Shown in pieces: positions 16,562 to 26,197 of a DNA stretch of 64,000 nt. The stretch is taken from NCBI GenBank assembly GCA_002722295.1, contig PBLF01000032.1:1-64000 (forward strand). The letters are read 5' to 3'. Origin of the DNA: Stappia sp. (GTDB lineage: Bacteria; Pseudomonadota; Alphaproteobacteria; Rhizobiales; Stappiaceae). Numbering within the stretch: position 1 is the stretch's first letter; every line of letters starts with the position of its first letter. The translations under genes and the position numbers were made by a program. A model generated the notes under the pieces. It made no database searches, was not told the origin of the DNA, and was given only the letters and a program-made list of their open reading frames with translations.

Positions 16562-17824
16562 TCAACCCGCGCTTTCCCGCCCCGTGTCCCGGGCCACGCG
16601 TTCCTCGCGGGTCACGACCACCGCTCCCGCCTCCAGCGTGCGGTGAACAGGGCACTTGTCCGCGATCTCGAGAAGGCGCGCGCGCGTGGCCTCGTCCACA
16701 TCGCCCTCGATGGTGACCACCCTCTCGAAGCGGTCGATCCGCCCACCGTTCTCTTTCCGCGCCTTCGAGCATTCCTCGCAGTCCCGGGCGTGGACCTTGC
16801 CGTGGGTCACGGTCACGGAAAAGCGCGGCGCATCGATGTCCTTGCGATCGGCGTACATGCGCAGGGTCATGACGGTGCAGGCACCGAGTGCCGCCGACAG
16901 AAGATCATAGGGCGAGGGACCGCTGTCGAGACCGCCGACGCTTTCCGGCTCATCGGCCAGGAACCGGTGCGCCCCCGAGCGCACCATCGCCTGAAAGCTG
17001 CCGAGACCGGTTTCGGTCACGGTGACGCCGTCCTCCATCACGTCCGGCTCCCGCGGGCGCGCCTCGTCCAGATAGCGCCCGGCCCACGCCGCGATCACCT
17101 GCGCCGCGTAGGCCGCATCGCGCGGATCGGATAACAGGTGATCCGCGTCGTCCAGCGACACGAAGCTCTTGGGATGACGCGCGGCCACGAAGAGCCGCGT
17201 GGCGTTGTCGATGCCAACCACCTCGTCACGCGGAGCGTGAAGCACGAGCAGCGCCTTCTTCAGATGGCCGATGCGGTCGGAAAGCGTGTGGCCCTCCACA
17301 TCCTCCAGAAACTGCCGCTCGATGGTGAACTCGCGTCCGGCCAGCGTGACCCGCGCGCGCCCGTCCTCGCGGATGGTGTCCAGGTCAGCCTCGAAATTTC
17401 TCACCACATGCTCCGCGTCCGCCGGCGCGCCGATGGTCGCCACCGCCACGGCCTCGGGAACGTCGTGGGCTGCGGCCAGGACCGCGGCGCCACCCAGCGA
17501 ATGGCCGATGAGGATCCTCGGCGCCTCGTAGTGCGCGCGCATGAAATCGGCCGCCTTCACAAGATCGGCGATGTTCGAGGAAAAGTTCGTCGAGGCGAAA
17601 TCGCCGCCCGATCCGCCAAGGCCTGTAAAATCGAAGCGCAGCACCGCGATGCCCGCTCCCGTCAGCGCCTCGGCGAGCCGCCGCGCCGCCGTGACGTCCT
17701 TGGAGCAGGTGAAGCAGTGGGCAAAAAGCGCATAGGCCCGCACCTCGCCGGCGGGAACGTCCAGCCGCGCGGCAAGCTCCGCGCCATCGTGCCCCTTGAA
17801 GTTCAGCCTGACCGGTTGCGCCAT
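16562..17824 (-). CDS. Bifunctional alpha/beta-hydrolase / OsmC fusion protein
   Basis: 420 aa. The N-terminal half (about residues 1-255) is an alpha/beta hydrolase with nucleophile elbow IGHSLGGAA and a late HAPRDEVVG/DADHLL acid-His pair. The C-terminal part (about 270-415) is an OsmC domain with the redox-type cysteines in LGACTVMTLRMYADRKD and CEECSK. This two-domain architecture is a known family in proteobacteria and is thought to act in peroxide or lipid-hydroperoxide stress. Its stop lies 27 bp from the convergent livF stop. Confidence 0.9.
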   Translation of the reverse strand: MAQPVRLNFKGHDGAELAARLDVPAGEVRAYALFAHCFTCSKDVTAARRLAEALTGAGIAVLRFDFTGLGGSGGDFASTNFSSNIADLVKAADFMRAHYEAPRILIGHSLGGAAVLAAAHDVPEAVAVATIGAPADAEHVVRNFEADLDTIREDGRARVTLAGREFTIERQFLEDVEGHTLSDRIGHLKKALLVLHAPRDEVVGIDNATRLFVAARHPKSFVSLDDADHLLSDPRDAAYAAQVIAAWAGRYLDEARPREPDVMEDGVTVTETGLGSFQAMVRSGAHRFLADEPESVGGLDSGPSPYDLLSAALGACTVMTLRMYADRKDIDAPRFSVTVTHGKVHARDCEECSKARKENGGRIDRFERVVTIEGDVDEATRARLLEIADKCPVHRTLEAGAVVVTREERVARDTGRESAG

Positions 17825-17898
17825 CCCTCGCCCCTCTCGTCCACCCGTGCGGGCCTCACGTGGTTCGTCCTTTCGGCGCGAACGGACCCGACCCGGGG

Positions 17899-18459
17899 TC
17901 AGCCCCTTGGCGTGTCCGCGTCCGTTTCCGGTCCGCCGGCGGCCTCGCTTGCCAGAATGCGGTCGAGCTCCGCCTTTTCATCCGTGCTCAACCGGGCCTC
18001 GGGCGCGGCGGCCGCCACCTTCTCCCGGCCGGCCCTTCCGCGCGCGTTGAACAGGAGCACCGCGCCGCCGATCAGCAGGACCGCGGGCGCCAGCCCCCAG
18101 AGCACGATGGTATGCAGGGACAGGCGCGGCTTGAGCAGGACGAACTCGCCATAGCGATCGACAAGGAATGCAATCACCTCCTCGTCGCTGTCGCCCGCCT
18201 TGAGCCGCTCACGCACGAGAATGCGCAAATCCTTGGCAAGCGGCGCGTCGCTGTCGTCGATGGACTGGTTCTGGCAGACCATGCAGCGCAGGCCGGCGGA
18301 CAGATCCCGGGCACGTGCCTCCAGTTTCGGATCGTCGAGGACCTCGTCCGGCGCCACCGCCAGCGCGGGAAGAGCCGTTGCCACGACGAGCGCCAGAACG
18401 GCGGCAAGCCGCCCGACGCGCGAGGCCAGATTTGCAATCATGAGATCCAGCCGGGTCAT
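17899..18459 (-). CDS. ccmH: Cytochrome c maturation protein CcmH (CycL)
   Basis: 186 aa. Signal/anchor segment at about residues 8-35, then the thiol-disulfide motif [11 protein letters not shown] (Cys-x-x-Cys) that reduces apocytochrome haem-binding cysteines. A C-terminal transmembrane helix ([22 protein letters not shown]) follows, then a short cytoplasmic tail. The 4-bp overlap with ccmF (18456-18459) marks a coupled operon in the rhizobial cycHJKL order (ccmI-E-F-H). Confidence 0.95.
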   Translation of the reverse strand: MTRLDLMIANLASRVGRLAAVLALVVATALPALAVAPDEVLDDPKLEARARDLSAGLRCMVCQNQSIDDSDAPLAKDLRILVRERLKAGDSDEEVIAFLVDRYGEFVLLKPRLSLHTIVLWGLAPAVLLIGGAVLLFNARGRAGREKVAAAAPEARLSTDEKAELDRILASEAAGGPETDADTPRG

Positions 18460-20432
18460 TCGGCCGCCACCATGCGCCCGCGCGCGGGCTTGGGTGCGCC
18501 GACACGAAGCCGGCGATCGGCCAGTGACAGGGTAGCCCCCAGCGCCATGACCAGGCAGCCGATCCAGATCAGCGTCACCAGAGGCTTGTAGAAGGTGCGC
18601 ACGTCCGCCGAACCGTCGCCATGGACCTCGCCGATGGAGATATACACCTGCGACAGACCGAAGGTGACGATACCGGCCTCGGTCGTCGGCATCCGCCGGG
18701 CGAGGTAGAGACGCTTGGCCGGATCGGCCTCGGCCACCTTCACCCCGCCACGGGAAATGTCGAAATGACCGACGTCATCGACGTAGTTCGGACCGGTGCG
18801 GCGCGCGAGCCCGCCGAAGGTCAGTTCGTATCCGCCGATCTCGAACTGCTCGCCCGGGTGCACCGTCAGCACCCGTTCTTCCTGCAGGGCGGTCACGGCA
18901 ACGATGCCGAGCAGCGTCACGCCGATGCCCAGATGCCCGAGCGCGGTGCCCCAGGCCGAGCCCGGAAGGCCGACGAGGCGTGAAATGCCCCTGGACAGCC
19001 CCACGTCCGTGAAACGGGCCCGGGACACGATCTCGGAAATCGCACCGGCGATGACCCACACGGCGAGGCCGAAGCCGAGGGCGGCGAGAATGCTCTGCGT
19101 GCCCTGCATCCAGGCCACCACCAGGGTCGCCGCGACCGACAGGCCGAGCGCCGCATAGAGGCGCTGGGAGACGCCGGCCAGATCACCGCGCTTCCACGCC
19201 AGGAGCGGACCGAAGGGCATCGCCACCAGAAGCGGGATCATCAGCGGACCGAACGTCAGGTTGAAGAACGGCGGACCGACGGAGATCTTGTCGCCGCCAA
19301 GGGCCTCGAGGGCCAGCGGATAGAGCGTGCCGACGAAGACCGCCGCGGCCGCGACCGTCAGCAGCAGGTTGTTGAGGACGAGCGCGCCCTCCCGGCTGAC
19401 CGGGGCGAACAGGCCGCCCTGCTTGAGCATCGGCGCCCGCCACGCGTAGAGCGCCAGGGACCCGCCGATGAAGACGACCAGGATGCCGAGGATGAACGTG
19501 CCGCGCAGGGGGTCCGTCGCAAAGGCGTGCACGCTGGTGAGCACGCCGGAACGCACCAGGAAGGTACCAAGCAGCGAGAGGGAGAACGTCAGGATGGCGA
19601 GCAGCACCGTCCAGACCTTCAGCGCGCCGCGCTTTTCCATCACGATGGCCGAATGCAGGAGCGCCGTGCCCGTCAGCCAGGGCATGAAGGAGGCGTTCTC
19701 GACCGGATCCCAGAACCAGTACCCGCCCCACCCGAGCTCGTAGTAGGCCCAGTAGGATCCCATGGCGATGCCAAGGGTCAGGAACATCCAGGCAAGCAGC
19801 GTCCAGGGCCGAACCCAGCGCGCCCAGGCGGCGTCGACGCGCCCGAGCAGCAGGGCCGCGATGGCGAAGGAAAAGACGATCGAGAACCCGACGTAGCCCA
19901 CGTAGAGAAGCGGGGGATGGATCGCCAGACCGACGTCCTGCAGGATCGGATTGAGGTCCTGCCCCTCCATCGGTGCGGGCGAAACGCGCAGAAAGGGATT
20001 GGACGTCGCCAGGATGAAGATGAGGAAGGCGGCTGTCACCCAGCCCTGCACACCCAGCGTGGCCGCACGCAACTCGGCGGGAATGTTGCGTCCGAACGCC
20101 GCGACCAATGCACCGAAAAGCACCAGGATCAGCACCCACAGGAGCACCGAGCCCTCGTGATTGCCCCATACGCCGGTGAGCTTGTAGAGCAGCGGCTTGG
20201 CGGAATGGGAGTTCTCGATGACGTTGAGAACCGAGAAGTCCGAGGTCATGTAGGCATGGGTCAGCGCGGCAAAGGCGATGCCCACGAACAGGAACATGAC
20301 ACCGGCGACGGGCGGCGCCACCGCCATCAGGCGCGTATCGCGGGTCATGGCGCCCCACACGGGCACGACCGACTGCACCAGCGACAGGACGAGCGCCAGA
20401 ATCAGTGCGAAATGGCCGATCTCGACGATCAT
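18456..20432 (-). CDS. ccmF: Haem lyase subunit CcmF (CycK)
   Basis: 658 aa, usual CcmF length, with about 14 membrane helices. The haem-handling tryptophan-rich WWD motif appears as [19 protein letters not shown], with nearby conserved His residues. It attaches haem from CcmE to apocytochrome c in the periplasm, together with CcmH and CcmI. It lies 64 bp after ccmE. Confidence 0.96.
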   Translation of the reverse strand: MIVEIGHFALILALVLSLVQSVVPVWGAMTRDTRLMAVAPPVAGVMFLFVGIAFAALTHAYMTSDFSVLNVIENSHSAKPLLYKLTGVWGNHEGSVLLWVLILVLFGALVAAFGRNIPAELRAATLGVQGWVTAAFLIFILATSNPFLRVSPAPMEGQDLNPILQDVGLAIHPPLLYVGYVGFSIVFSFAIAALLLGRVDAAWARWVRPWTLLAWMFLTLGIAMGSYWAYYELGWGGYWFWDPVENASFMPWLTGTALLHSAIVMEKRGALKVWTVLLAILTFSLSLLGTFLVRSGVLTSVHAFATDPLRGTFILGILVVFIGGSLALYAWRAPMLKQGGLFAPVSREGALVLNNLLLTVAAAAVFVGTLYPLALEALGGDKISVGPPFFNLTFGPLMIPLLVAMPFGPLLAWKRGDLAGVSQRLYAALGLSVAATLVVAWMQGTQSILAALGFGLAVWVIAGAISEIVSRARFTDVGLSRGISRLVGLPGSAWGTALGHLGIGVTLLGIVAVTALQEERVLTVHPGEQFEIGGYELTFGGLARRTGPNYVDDVGHFDISRGGVKVAEADPAKRLYLARRMPTTEAGIVTFGLSQVYISIGEVHGDGSADVRTFYKPLVTLIWIGCLVMALGATLSLADRRLRVGAPKPARGRMVAAE

Positions 20433-20496
20433 TTGGGGCTTCCCTCCTTCGCCCGGACGACAGACTTCCGGGTCGTGCCGGACCCGGTCCGGCGGC

Positions 20497-20940
20497 TCAG
20501 TTCGTTTCCTGGCCCTGCCAGACGCCCTTGTCCTTCAGCGCGTCCGCGACTTCCTTGGGCATGTAGTTCTCGTCATGCTTGGCGAGCACCTTGTCGGCAT
20601 GAAACCATCCGTCCGGGCGCATCACGCCTTCCGCGACCACACCCTGCCCTTCCCGGAACAGGTCGGGCAACAGGCCGACGTAAACGACCTTGACGCTCTC
20701 CACCGTGTCCGTGACCTGAAAGCGCACTTCCGCATCGCGGCCGCGCTCCACCGTTCCCTCCTCGACCAGTCCGCCGAGGCGGATGCGCTGGCCATCGGGC
20801 AACTGCTTTCCGGCGATATCGCTCGGGCTCTGGAAGAAGGCGATCTGGTCGTTGAGCGCGAACAGGATCAGGCCCAGCGCCACGGCAAGCACGCCGCCGG
20901 CGGCTGCGATCATGGTCATGCGCCTCTGTTTCCGGGTCAT
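20497..20940 (-). CDS. ccmE: Haem chaperone CcmE (CycJ)
   Basis: 147 aa. One N-terminal membrane anchor (about residues 8-28) is followed by an OB-fold. The covalent haem-binding histidine is seen in [11 protein letters not shown] near the C-terminus. It carries haem from CcmABCD to CcmF. Confidence 0.95.
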   Translation of the reverse strand: MTRKQRRMTMIAAAGGVLAVALGLILFALNDQIAFFQSPSDIAGKQLPDGQRIRLGGLVEEGTVERGRDAEVRFQVTDTVESVKVVYVGLLPDLFREGQGVVAEGVMRPDGWFHADKVLAKHDENYMPKEVADALKDKGVWQGQETN

Positions 20941-21019
20941 TTCGTCCTCACGTCACCATTCCGGTCGGGGGCGTTCCCCCGCTGCGGCAGCCCCCTGCCC
21001 CGATTTCCCCAACCCGCGT

Positions 21020-22156
21020 TCAAGAGCCCGCGCCCAGATCACGCGCCGCCGCATCGATGCGCGCGAGCCCTTCCGGGTCGTCCTTCAAGGCAAGGCGCGC
21101 CCGCTTTACGGCCGCGTCCAGACGCTGCGTGTCGCCAAGCACCGAAAGCGCCTGCATCAGCCGCAGCCACTCTTCCGGCGAGCCCCCCTCCTCCGAGAGA
21201 CGGGTATCGAGCTGGTCGACCATGCCACGGATCATCTGCGCACGCCCGGCATCCGAAAGCCCGGCCGCCGCCTCGACATCCTCACGGGTCGGTCCGGGCG
21301 GCGCGCTCGCGACCCGGGTTTCGACCCCAAGGCCGGCAAGCTGGCCACGCACGGCCTCGGCCCAGGGCTCGTCTCCCTTCGCTTCGGCAAGCAGTGCCTG
21401 CCATGCGTCGATGGCCTCGTCCTTGCGGTTTTCCTGCGTGAGCGCAAGCGCCAGGAAGAAGCGTGGCTTGACCGCTTCGGGGTCGAGCTTCACGGCCCGC
21501 TCGAAGGCGGCGCGCGCCTCGGCGCTCACGATGCCCTTGTTGGCGATGACCAGAGCCTCGCCCATGTCCGTCTCGCGCTCGGGCGAGGACCCGAGCAGGC
21601 GGATCGCGGAGGCATAGGCCGCAGCCGCATCCTCGGCGCGGCCCATGCGCATGTAGACCGGAGCAAGCACCGCCCAGCCGCGCCCGTCGGACGGGTTGCG
21701 CGAAAGCTGATGCTCGACGCGCGCCACCAGTTCCTCAAGCGAGCGCCCGGTCGCGGGTGCCTCGAGGCGCGCCTGCAGCGGCTGGTCGGGAAGATCGGGC
21801 GAGCCGGTGGCCAGATAGGCTCCCAGCGCAAGGGCGGGCACGCCGACAATCGCCACCAGTTGCACCGCCCGCAAGGGACCGGAGCCACTGACCGAAACGG
21901 TTCCGGACGCGCCGCGCTCCGCCTCGCGGTTCGCGGCAAGCAGGCGGCGGGCGATTTCCGTGCGCGCGGCCTCGGCGGCCTCGGGCGTCACCAGGCCACG
22001 CTCGAGATCGCGCTCCACCTCGCCAAGCTGTGCCTTGTAGACCTCCACGTCGTGAAGCGCGGCGGAGGCGGCGCGCCGTCGCGCGCGCATCAGGGGCACC
22101 AGCACGGCGAGCGCGGCAAGCGCGGTCAGCACGGCAAAGACGATCCATATGCTCAT
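21020..22156 (-). CDS. ccmI: Cytochrome c maturation protein CcmI (CycH)
   Basis: 378 aa. Two membrane helices (about residues 4-22 and 95-112) flank a coiled cytoplasmic loop; the periplasmic remainder carries TPR-like helices (VEHQLSRNPSDGRGWAVLAPVYMRMGRAEDA). It binds apocytochrome c C-termini and presents them to CcmF/H. It is first in the ccmIEFH operon. No gene other than non-coding leader lies between it and the 490-aa protein ending at 22300. Confidence 0.92.
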   Translation of the reverse strand: MSIWIVFAVLTALAALAVLVPLMRARRRAASAALHDVEVYKAQLGEVERDLERGLVTPEAAEAARTEIARRLLAANREAERGASGTVSVSGSGPLRAVQLVAIVGVPALALGAYLATGSPDLPDQPLQARLEAPATGRSLEELVARVEHQLSRNPSDGRGWAVLAPVYMRMGRAEDAAAAYASAIRLLGSSPERETDMGEALVIANKGIVSAEARAAFERAVKLDPEAVKPRFFLALALTQENRKDEAIDAWQALLAEAKGDEPWAEAVRGQLAGLGVETRVASAPPGPTREDVEAAAGLSDAGRAQMIRGMVDQLDTRLSEEGGSPEEWLRLMQALSVLGDTQRLDAAVKRARLALKDDPEGLARIDAAARDLGAGS

Positions 22157-22299
22157 GGGGCATATAGACCGTGACTTTAGGGCTTTCGCAAGGAAAACCG
22201 GCGTGATTTCGACCGGTGTGACAGGGGGTCGCGCGTCGCGAAATCCCGTAAGGTGGAAGCCCTATGCGGGTGCCGGGATGCAGTCCTCACAAACAAGGC

Positions 22300-23772
22300 C
22301 TACAGCGCGATCTTCTCCGCGAGAGGCGCATTGGCGGTCAACGCCGCCTTGCGGCTGCGACGGAGCTGGTCGGCGTAATCCTTCCCGAAGTAGGCCTCGC
22401 ACAACTCGATGGCGGCATCCACCGCCACCAGGTGCGCCTTGCGCGATTCTCCCCCCTTTGCCTCCGCGAGACGGGACAGGAGCGCGCGCGTCTTGATCTC
22501 CAGCGACTGCTCCAGCGCCTGGCGGGTGCGCGCCGTGATCTCGTTGACGGCAAGGCTTTCGGCGAAGTCGCGCATCTTGATGACGAGCATGACACCGCGC
22601 AATCCCTCGGCCATCAGACCGGGTTCGAGCATGGGCTCCATGCCGTCGCGGGACTGCGGCACGCTCAGCAGTCGGCGGATATGGCCAAGCGTGGCTTCGA
22701 GCTCACGCGTGACGAGACCGGACAGCATCCGCCGGGTCTGGGCGATGCGGCGCAACCAGTCGGGCTTGTCCGGAAGCTCGAACTGCCGGTCGAGCACCCG
22801 CACCAGACTGCAATAGGCGTTGAGCGCATCGGACAGGACGGAGGTCGGGCAGTCGCCGCAGGCGATCACGGCATAGCGTTCGGCCTCGGACAGCGCCATT
22901 TCGGCGAAGGCGGCATAGGGAGACGCCGCGATCTTCTTGATGGTCGCCGCACCGGCGAGCCCGCAGGCGAGCGACATCATGGACTCGGCCGCATCCACCC
23001 GGCGCACGACCACCGCCGCGACCAGATGGGCCATGTCCGCGTGCCGGTCGGTCACCGACTTGATGCGTTTCAGCGACGGGCTTCCGGCCTTGAAATCCCA
23101 TTCGGTCAGCCGTTCGGGCAGGCTCTCACGCAGACCGTCGAGCCAGCTTCGGGCGCGGAACGCGTCGAACACCGTCTCCAGATCGCGCATGGCCCGCTCG
23201 CCGCCCACCAGCATGACGAGCTTCTGGCGGGCCCGGTCGTTCTCATGCGCATCGCCGATGAAGTTGCGCACGATGGGTTCGACCTCGTCGCGCAGATCGT
23301 TGGCGAGGCGGGCGATGTCGTCGGGATCGGTCTCGAGCCGCTGCGCGATCTCCATCGCCTCGCGAACCCGGTCGGGCGCGACATCGCGATGCAGCCAGCT
23401 CCAGATGAGGTCCAGGCTCGTGCGCTTGATGCGGCCCCGGTCCGGCCCGGGCAGGATCTCGTCGACGAGCAGGTCCTCCACGGGCGTGAAGAACAGCCGC
23501 TGCAACCAGTTGTCGCGCGGCTCGATCTCGGCCACGAGGCTGTCGGAGCGACGCACGACGCGCAGGCAGGCGTCGAGAATCAGATCCAGGTTGGGATCGT
23601 CCGAGCCACGGTCGCGCGCGGTCTCGAGGCTGCGCAGAAGGGTCTGCACGGCGCGCGGAGACAACTCGTCGAGGTAGCTTCTGATCTTGGCGGTCAGGAA
23701 TCGCCTGTCCGTCATCTTTGTGAGCTCGGCTTCATCGGGCGTTTCGAACCCAATGACCTTGCCAGAAAACAC
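22300..23772 (-). CDS. Unknown 490-aa helical protein
   Basis: No domain recognised. The protein is soluble-looking and almost entirely helix-forming, rich in Arg, Leu, Ala and Glu, without signal peptide or membrane segment. HEAT- or bromodomain-like helical repeats cannot be excluded. It begins with a weak GTG at 23772; an ATG at 23715 (MTDRRFLTAK) is an alternative. Related proteins without a name seem common in alphaproteobacteria. It lies 55 bp downstream of the lipoprotein gene on the same strand. Confidence 0.75.
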   Translation of the reverse strand: MFSGKVIGFETPDEAELTKMTDRRFLTAKIRSYLDELSPRAVQTLLRSLETARDRGSDDPNLDLILDACLRVVRRSDSLVAEIEPRDNWLQRLFFTPVEDLLVDEILPGPDRGRIKRTSLDLIWSWLHRDVAPDRVREAMEIAQRLETDPDDIARLANDLRDEVEPIVRNFIGDAHENDRARQKLVMLVGGERAMRDLETVFDAFRARSWLDGLRESLPERLTEWDFKAGSPSLKRIKSVTDRHADMAHLVAAVVVRRVDAAESMMSLACGLAGAATIKKIAASPYAAFAEMALSEAERYAVIACGDCPTSVLSDALNAYCSLVRVLDRQFELPDKPDWLRRIAQTRRMLSGLVTRELEATLGHIRRLLSVPQSRDGMEPMLEPGLMAEGLRGVMLVIKMRDFAESLAVNEITARTRQALEQSLEIKTRALLSRLAEAKGGESRKAHLVAVDAAIELCEAYFGKDYADQLRRSRKAALTANAPLAEKIAL

Positions 23773-23827
23773 TTAATCGAAGGTTGGCGGACGGCGCAGC
23801 CGCAGCCGCGCGAGGCCGCCAGCCGGG

Positions 23828-24289
23828 TCAGACGATCGGCTGCCAGGCGCCTTCGGCCGAACGGCAGGCGGAACCGCGCATGGACCGCTCCCCGTTCCCC
23901 GCCTCGATGACGTGGGTGTAATCGCGGCAGACGATGTTGTTGACCTGATAGGCGGGGCCGGTGACGACCCGCCCCTGGCTGCCGCTGGAGCGGTTCTCCC
24001 AGCGCACGGTCGTGCCGGTGCGGTCCGCCGCCAACGCATCGCGAAGGGCCGTCGCCGCCGCACGGCGGTCGCCGGTGGACAGGTCCTTGCCCGCATCGGT
24101 GCGCAGGAGATCCGCCAGCACCACGTCGGCTTCCGACTGGGGCACCGCGCTTGAGCTGAACGCGCCGCCGAACAGGCTTCCCCCGACCACGACAGGTCCG
24201 GTGTCCACCGTTCCGCCGGTGCTGCACGCTCCCGCAAGCAGTGCCAGCCCGCAGGCAAGATTGCGACCGAGGCTCGTCATTCGCTTCAT
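23828..24289 (-). CDS. Small lipoprotein, 17-kDa surface-antigen-like
   Basis: 153 aa. Signal peptide with lipobox LALLAGAC (Cys about 21). The C-terminal domain has the pattern VNNIVCRDYTHVIEAGNG and SACRSAEGAWQPI seen in the RT0821/Lpp0805 surface-antigen family, with a likely disulfide pair. The glycine-zipper segment typical of larger members is short. Presumed outer-membrane lipoprotein; function unknown. ATG 24289 is chosen because it starts the signal peptide. Confidence 0.8.
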   Translation of the reverse strand: MKRMTSLGRNLACGLALLAGACSTGGTVDTGPVVVGGSLFGGAFSSSAVPQSEADVVLADLLRTDAGKDLSTGDRRAAATALRDALAADRTGTTVRWENRSSGSQGRVVTGPAYQVNNIVCRDYTHVIEAGNGERSMRGSACRSAEGAWQPIV

Positions 24290-24524
24290 ACCGCCAATAC
24301 GTCCCGAAAGTTCAGGCGTTTCGCGTCCCCGCCCCCGGGCCGCCCGCCGATTTTTCCGCGAGGAGCAGCGCCATGCGCCACGCCACCCGCGAAGTCCGCA
24401 AGGGGATCCGGGTCCTTCGACCCTGCCATCGGTTCCCCCGTCCCTTGTAGCCGATCTCGCCACGGATTTGTGGCCGGATTGCGTCGGTTGTGCATCCCGG
24501 CCACACCTGTTGCAAGCCGGCACG

Positions 24525-25967
24525 TCAGCGCGCGCTTTCCTCGCCGACCTTGCCCGTCCAGGCCGTGCGGTCGAGGTCGAGATCGGGATAGTCGTCGGGG
24601 TTGAGCACCGGACGCTCGACGCCGGCGGCAAGCTGGCCACGGAAGTCGCGCAGCAGCCGCAGACACACCGGCAGCAGCATCATGATGGCGATCAGGTTGA
24701 CCAGCGCCAGCAGGCCCATCAGCGGGTCGGAGAAGAAGAACACCGCCGTCGCCCCCGGCGCCGCGGCGCCGGCGAAGACAATCGCCATGACGACAATCCG
24801 GAACACGTTGATGGCGATGGGGTTTTCCGTCATCACCGCCAATGCGTTCTCGCCGAGATAGTAGTTGTAGATGATCGACGAGAAGGCGAAGAGCAGCAGG
24901 ATGAAGGTGAGGAAATACTGCGTCCAATCACCCAGGTGCGAGGCCAGCGAAAGCTGGGTCAGCACCACGCCGTCGATGTTCTCAGCTCCCGGCTGGTAGA
25001 CGTTGCCGAGCAGGATGATGAACGCCGTGCAGGTGCAGATCACCATCGTGTCGATGAAAACGGAGAACGACTGGGTGATACCCTGGCTGATCGGATGACG
25101 CACGTCCGCCGTCGCCGCCACGTTGGGGGCCGAGCCGAGCCCGGCCTCATTGGAAAACAGCCCGCGCCGCAGCCCTTGCGCCAGGGCGGCGCCCATGCCG
25201 CCACCGACCGCCTGCTCGAAGCCGAAGGCGTTGCGCACGATGGAGGCCAGAACGCCCGGGAGCTCCGCAGCGTGCAGCACGATCACGACAATCGCCATGA
25301 GCAGATAGGCGGTGGCCATGACCGGCACCACCACATCGGCCGCCTTGGCGATACGGTGAATGCCGCCAAAGACGATGAAGCCGGCGACGATCGTCAGGCC
25401 AAGGCCCGACCAAAGGCGCGAAATGCCGAGGCTTTCCTCCGCCGCGCCGGCGACCGTGTTGCCCTGGAAGGCGTTGAACCCCAGGCCGAAGGCCGCGATC
25501 AGGCACAGCGCATAGAGCACGGCGAGCCAGCGGAAATCGGTGCCGAGCCCGTGGATGATCGAATAGGCGGGACCGCCGCGGAAGGTGCCGTCCTCCTCGC
25601 GCCGCTTGTAGAGCTGTGCGAGCGAACATTCCACGAGGCTGGTCGCCATGCCGAGCAGCGCCACCATCCACATCCAGAAGACCGCACCGGGCCCGCCGAG
25701 CGTGATCGCCACGGCGACACCGGCGATGTTGCCACCGCCGACCCGTCCGCCGACGGACACCAGAAGCGCCGCGCGCGCGGAAATCGCATTCGGGTCGCCG
25801 GACTGGTTGCTCGACGACAGGACACGGAACATGCGCTTGAAGTAGCGAAGCTGCACGAACCCGGTGAGCAGCGTGATGAACACGCCCAGCACGACGAGGA
25901 TCGGGATAAGCGCCCATCCCCAGGTGAGATCGCCGATGACGGCGAAGAAGCTCTCGATGAATTGCAT
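24525..25967 (-). CDS. Sodium:alanine/glycine symporter (AGCS family)
   Basis: 480 aa, about 11 membrane helices. Family motifs are clear: VGGRVGGGNIAGVAVAITLGGPGAVFWMWM (substrate/Na+ site region) and RRGLFSNEAGLGSAPNVAATA. It imports alanine or glycine with Na+. It sits between the cytochrome c and FeuPQ-like genes, which adjoin in Rhizobium, so it may be an insertion into that neighbourhood. The start at ATG 25967 gives the usual short N-terminus. Confidence 0.93.
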   Translation of the reverse strand: MQFIESFFAVIGDLTWGWALIPILVVLGVFITLLTGFVQLRYFKRMFRVLSSSNQSGDPNAISARAALLVSVGGRVGGGNIAGVAVAITLGGPGAVFWMWMVALLGMATSLVECSLAQLYKRREEDGTFRGGPAYSIIHGLGTDFRWLAVLYALCLIAAFGLGFNAFQGNTVAGAAEESLGISRLWSGLGLTIVAGFIVFGGIHRIAKAADVVVPVMATAYLLMAIVVIVLHAAELPGVLASIVRNAFGFEQAVGGGMGAALAQGLRRGLFSNEAGLGSAPNVAATADVRHPISQGITQSFSVFIDTMVICTCTAFIILLGNVYQPGAENIDGVVLTQLSLASHLGDWTQYFLTFILLLFAFSSIIYNYYLGENALAVMTENPIAINVFRIVVMAIVFAGAAAPGATAVFFFSDPLMGLLALVNLIAIMMLLPVCLRLLRDFRGQLAAGVERPVLNPDDYPDLDLDRTAWTGKVGEESAR

Positions 25968-26197
25968 GAAACGCCCCCCTTGCGTGTCAGAAGCCTGTCG
26001 CGTTGCCACCCGGGGGCGGCAGGACCGCGCCAAGGCCACGGCACGGCACATTGTTCAGAACGCGAGGATGGGCTTCCGGTTCCACACACACAAGACAAAG
26101 CCCGACAAAATGCCGCCTCCTCGCGACGTCCCCTAGCCGGAATCGTGGGACGATCGCGAGCGGCCTAGGCACTTTCGACAGTTCGGGAGGATGCCCG

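Noticed and set aside
23961-26168. 735-aa plus-strand frame over lipoprotein and symporter
   Set aside because: Shadow of the AGCS coding strand; no motif and Arg/His-rich.
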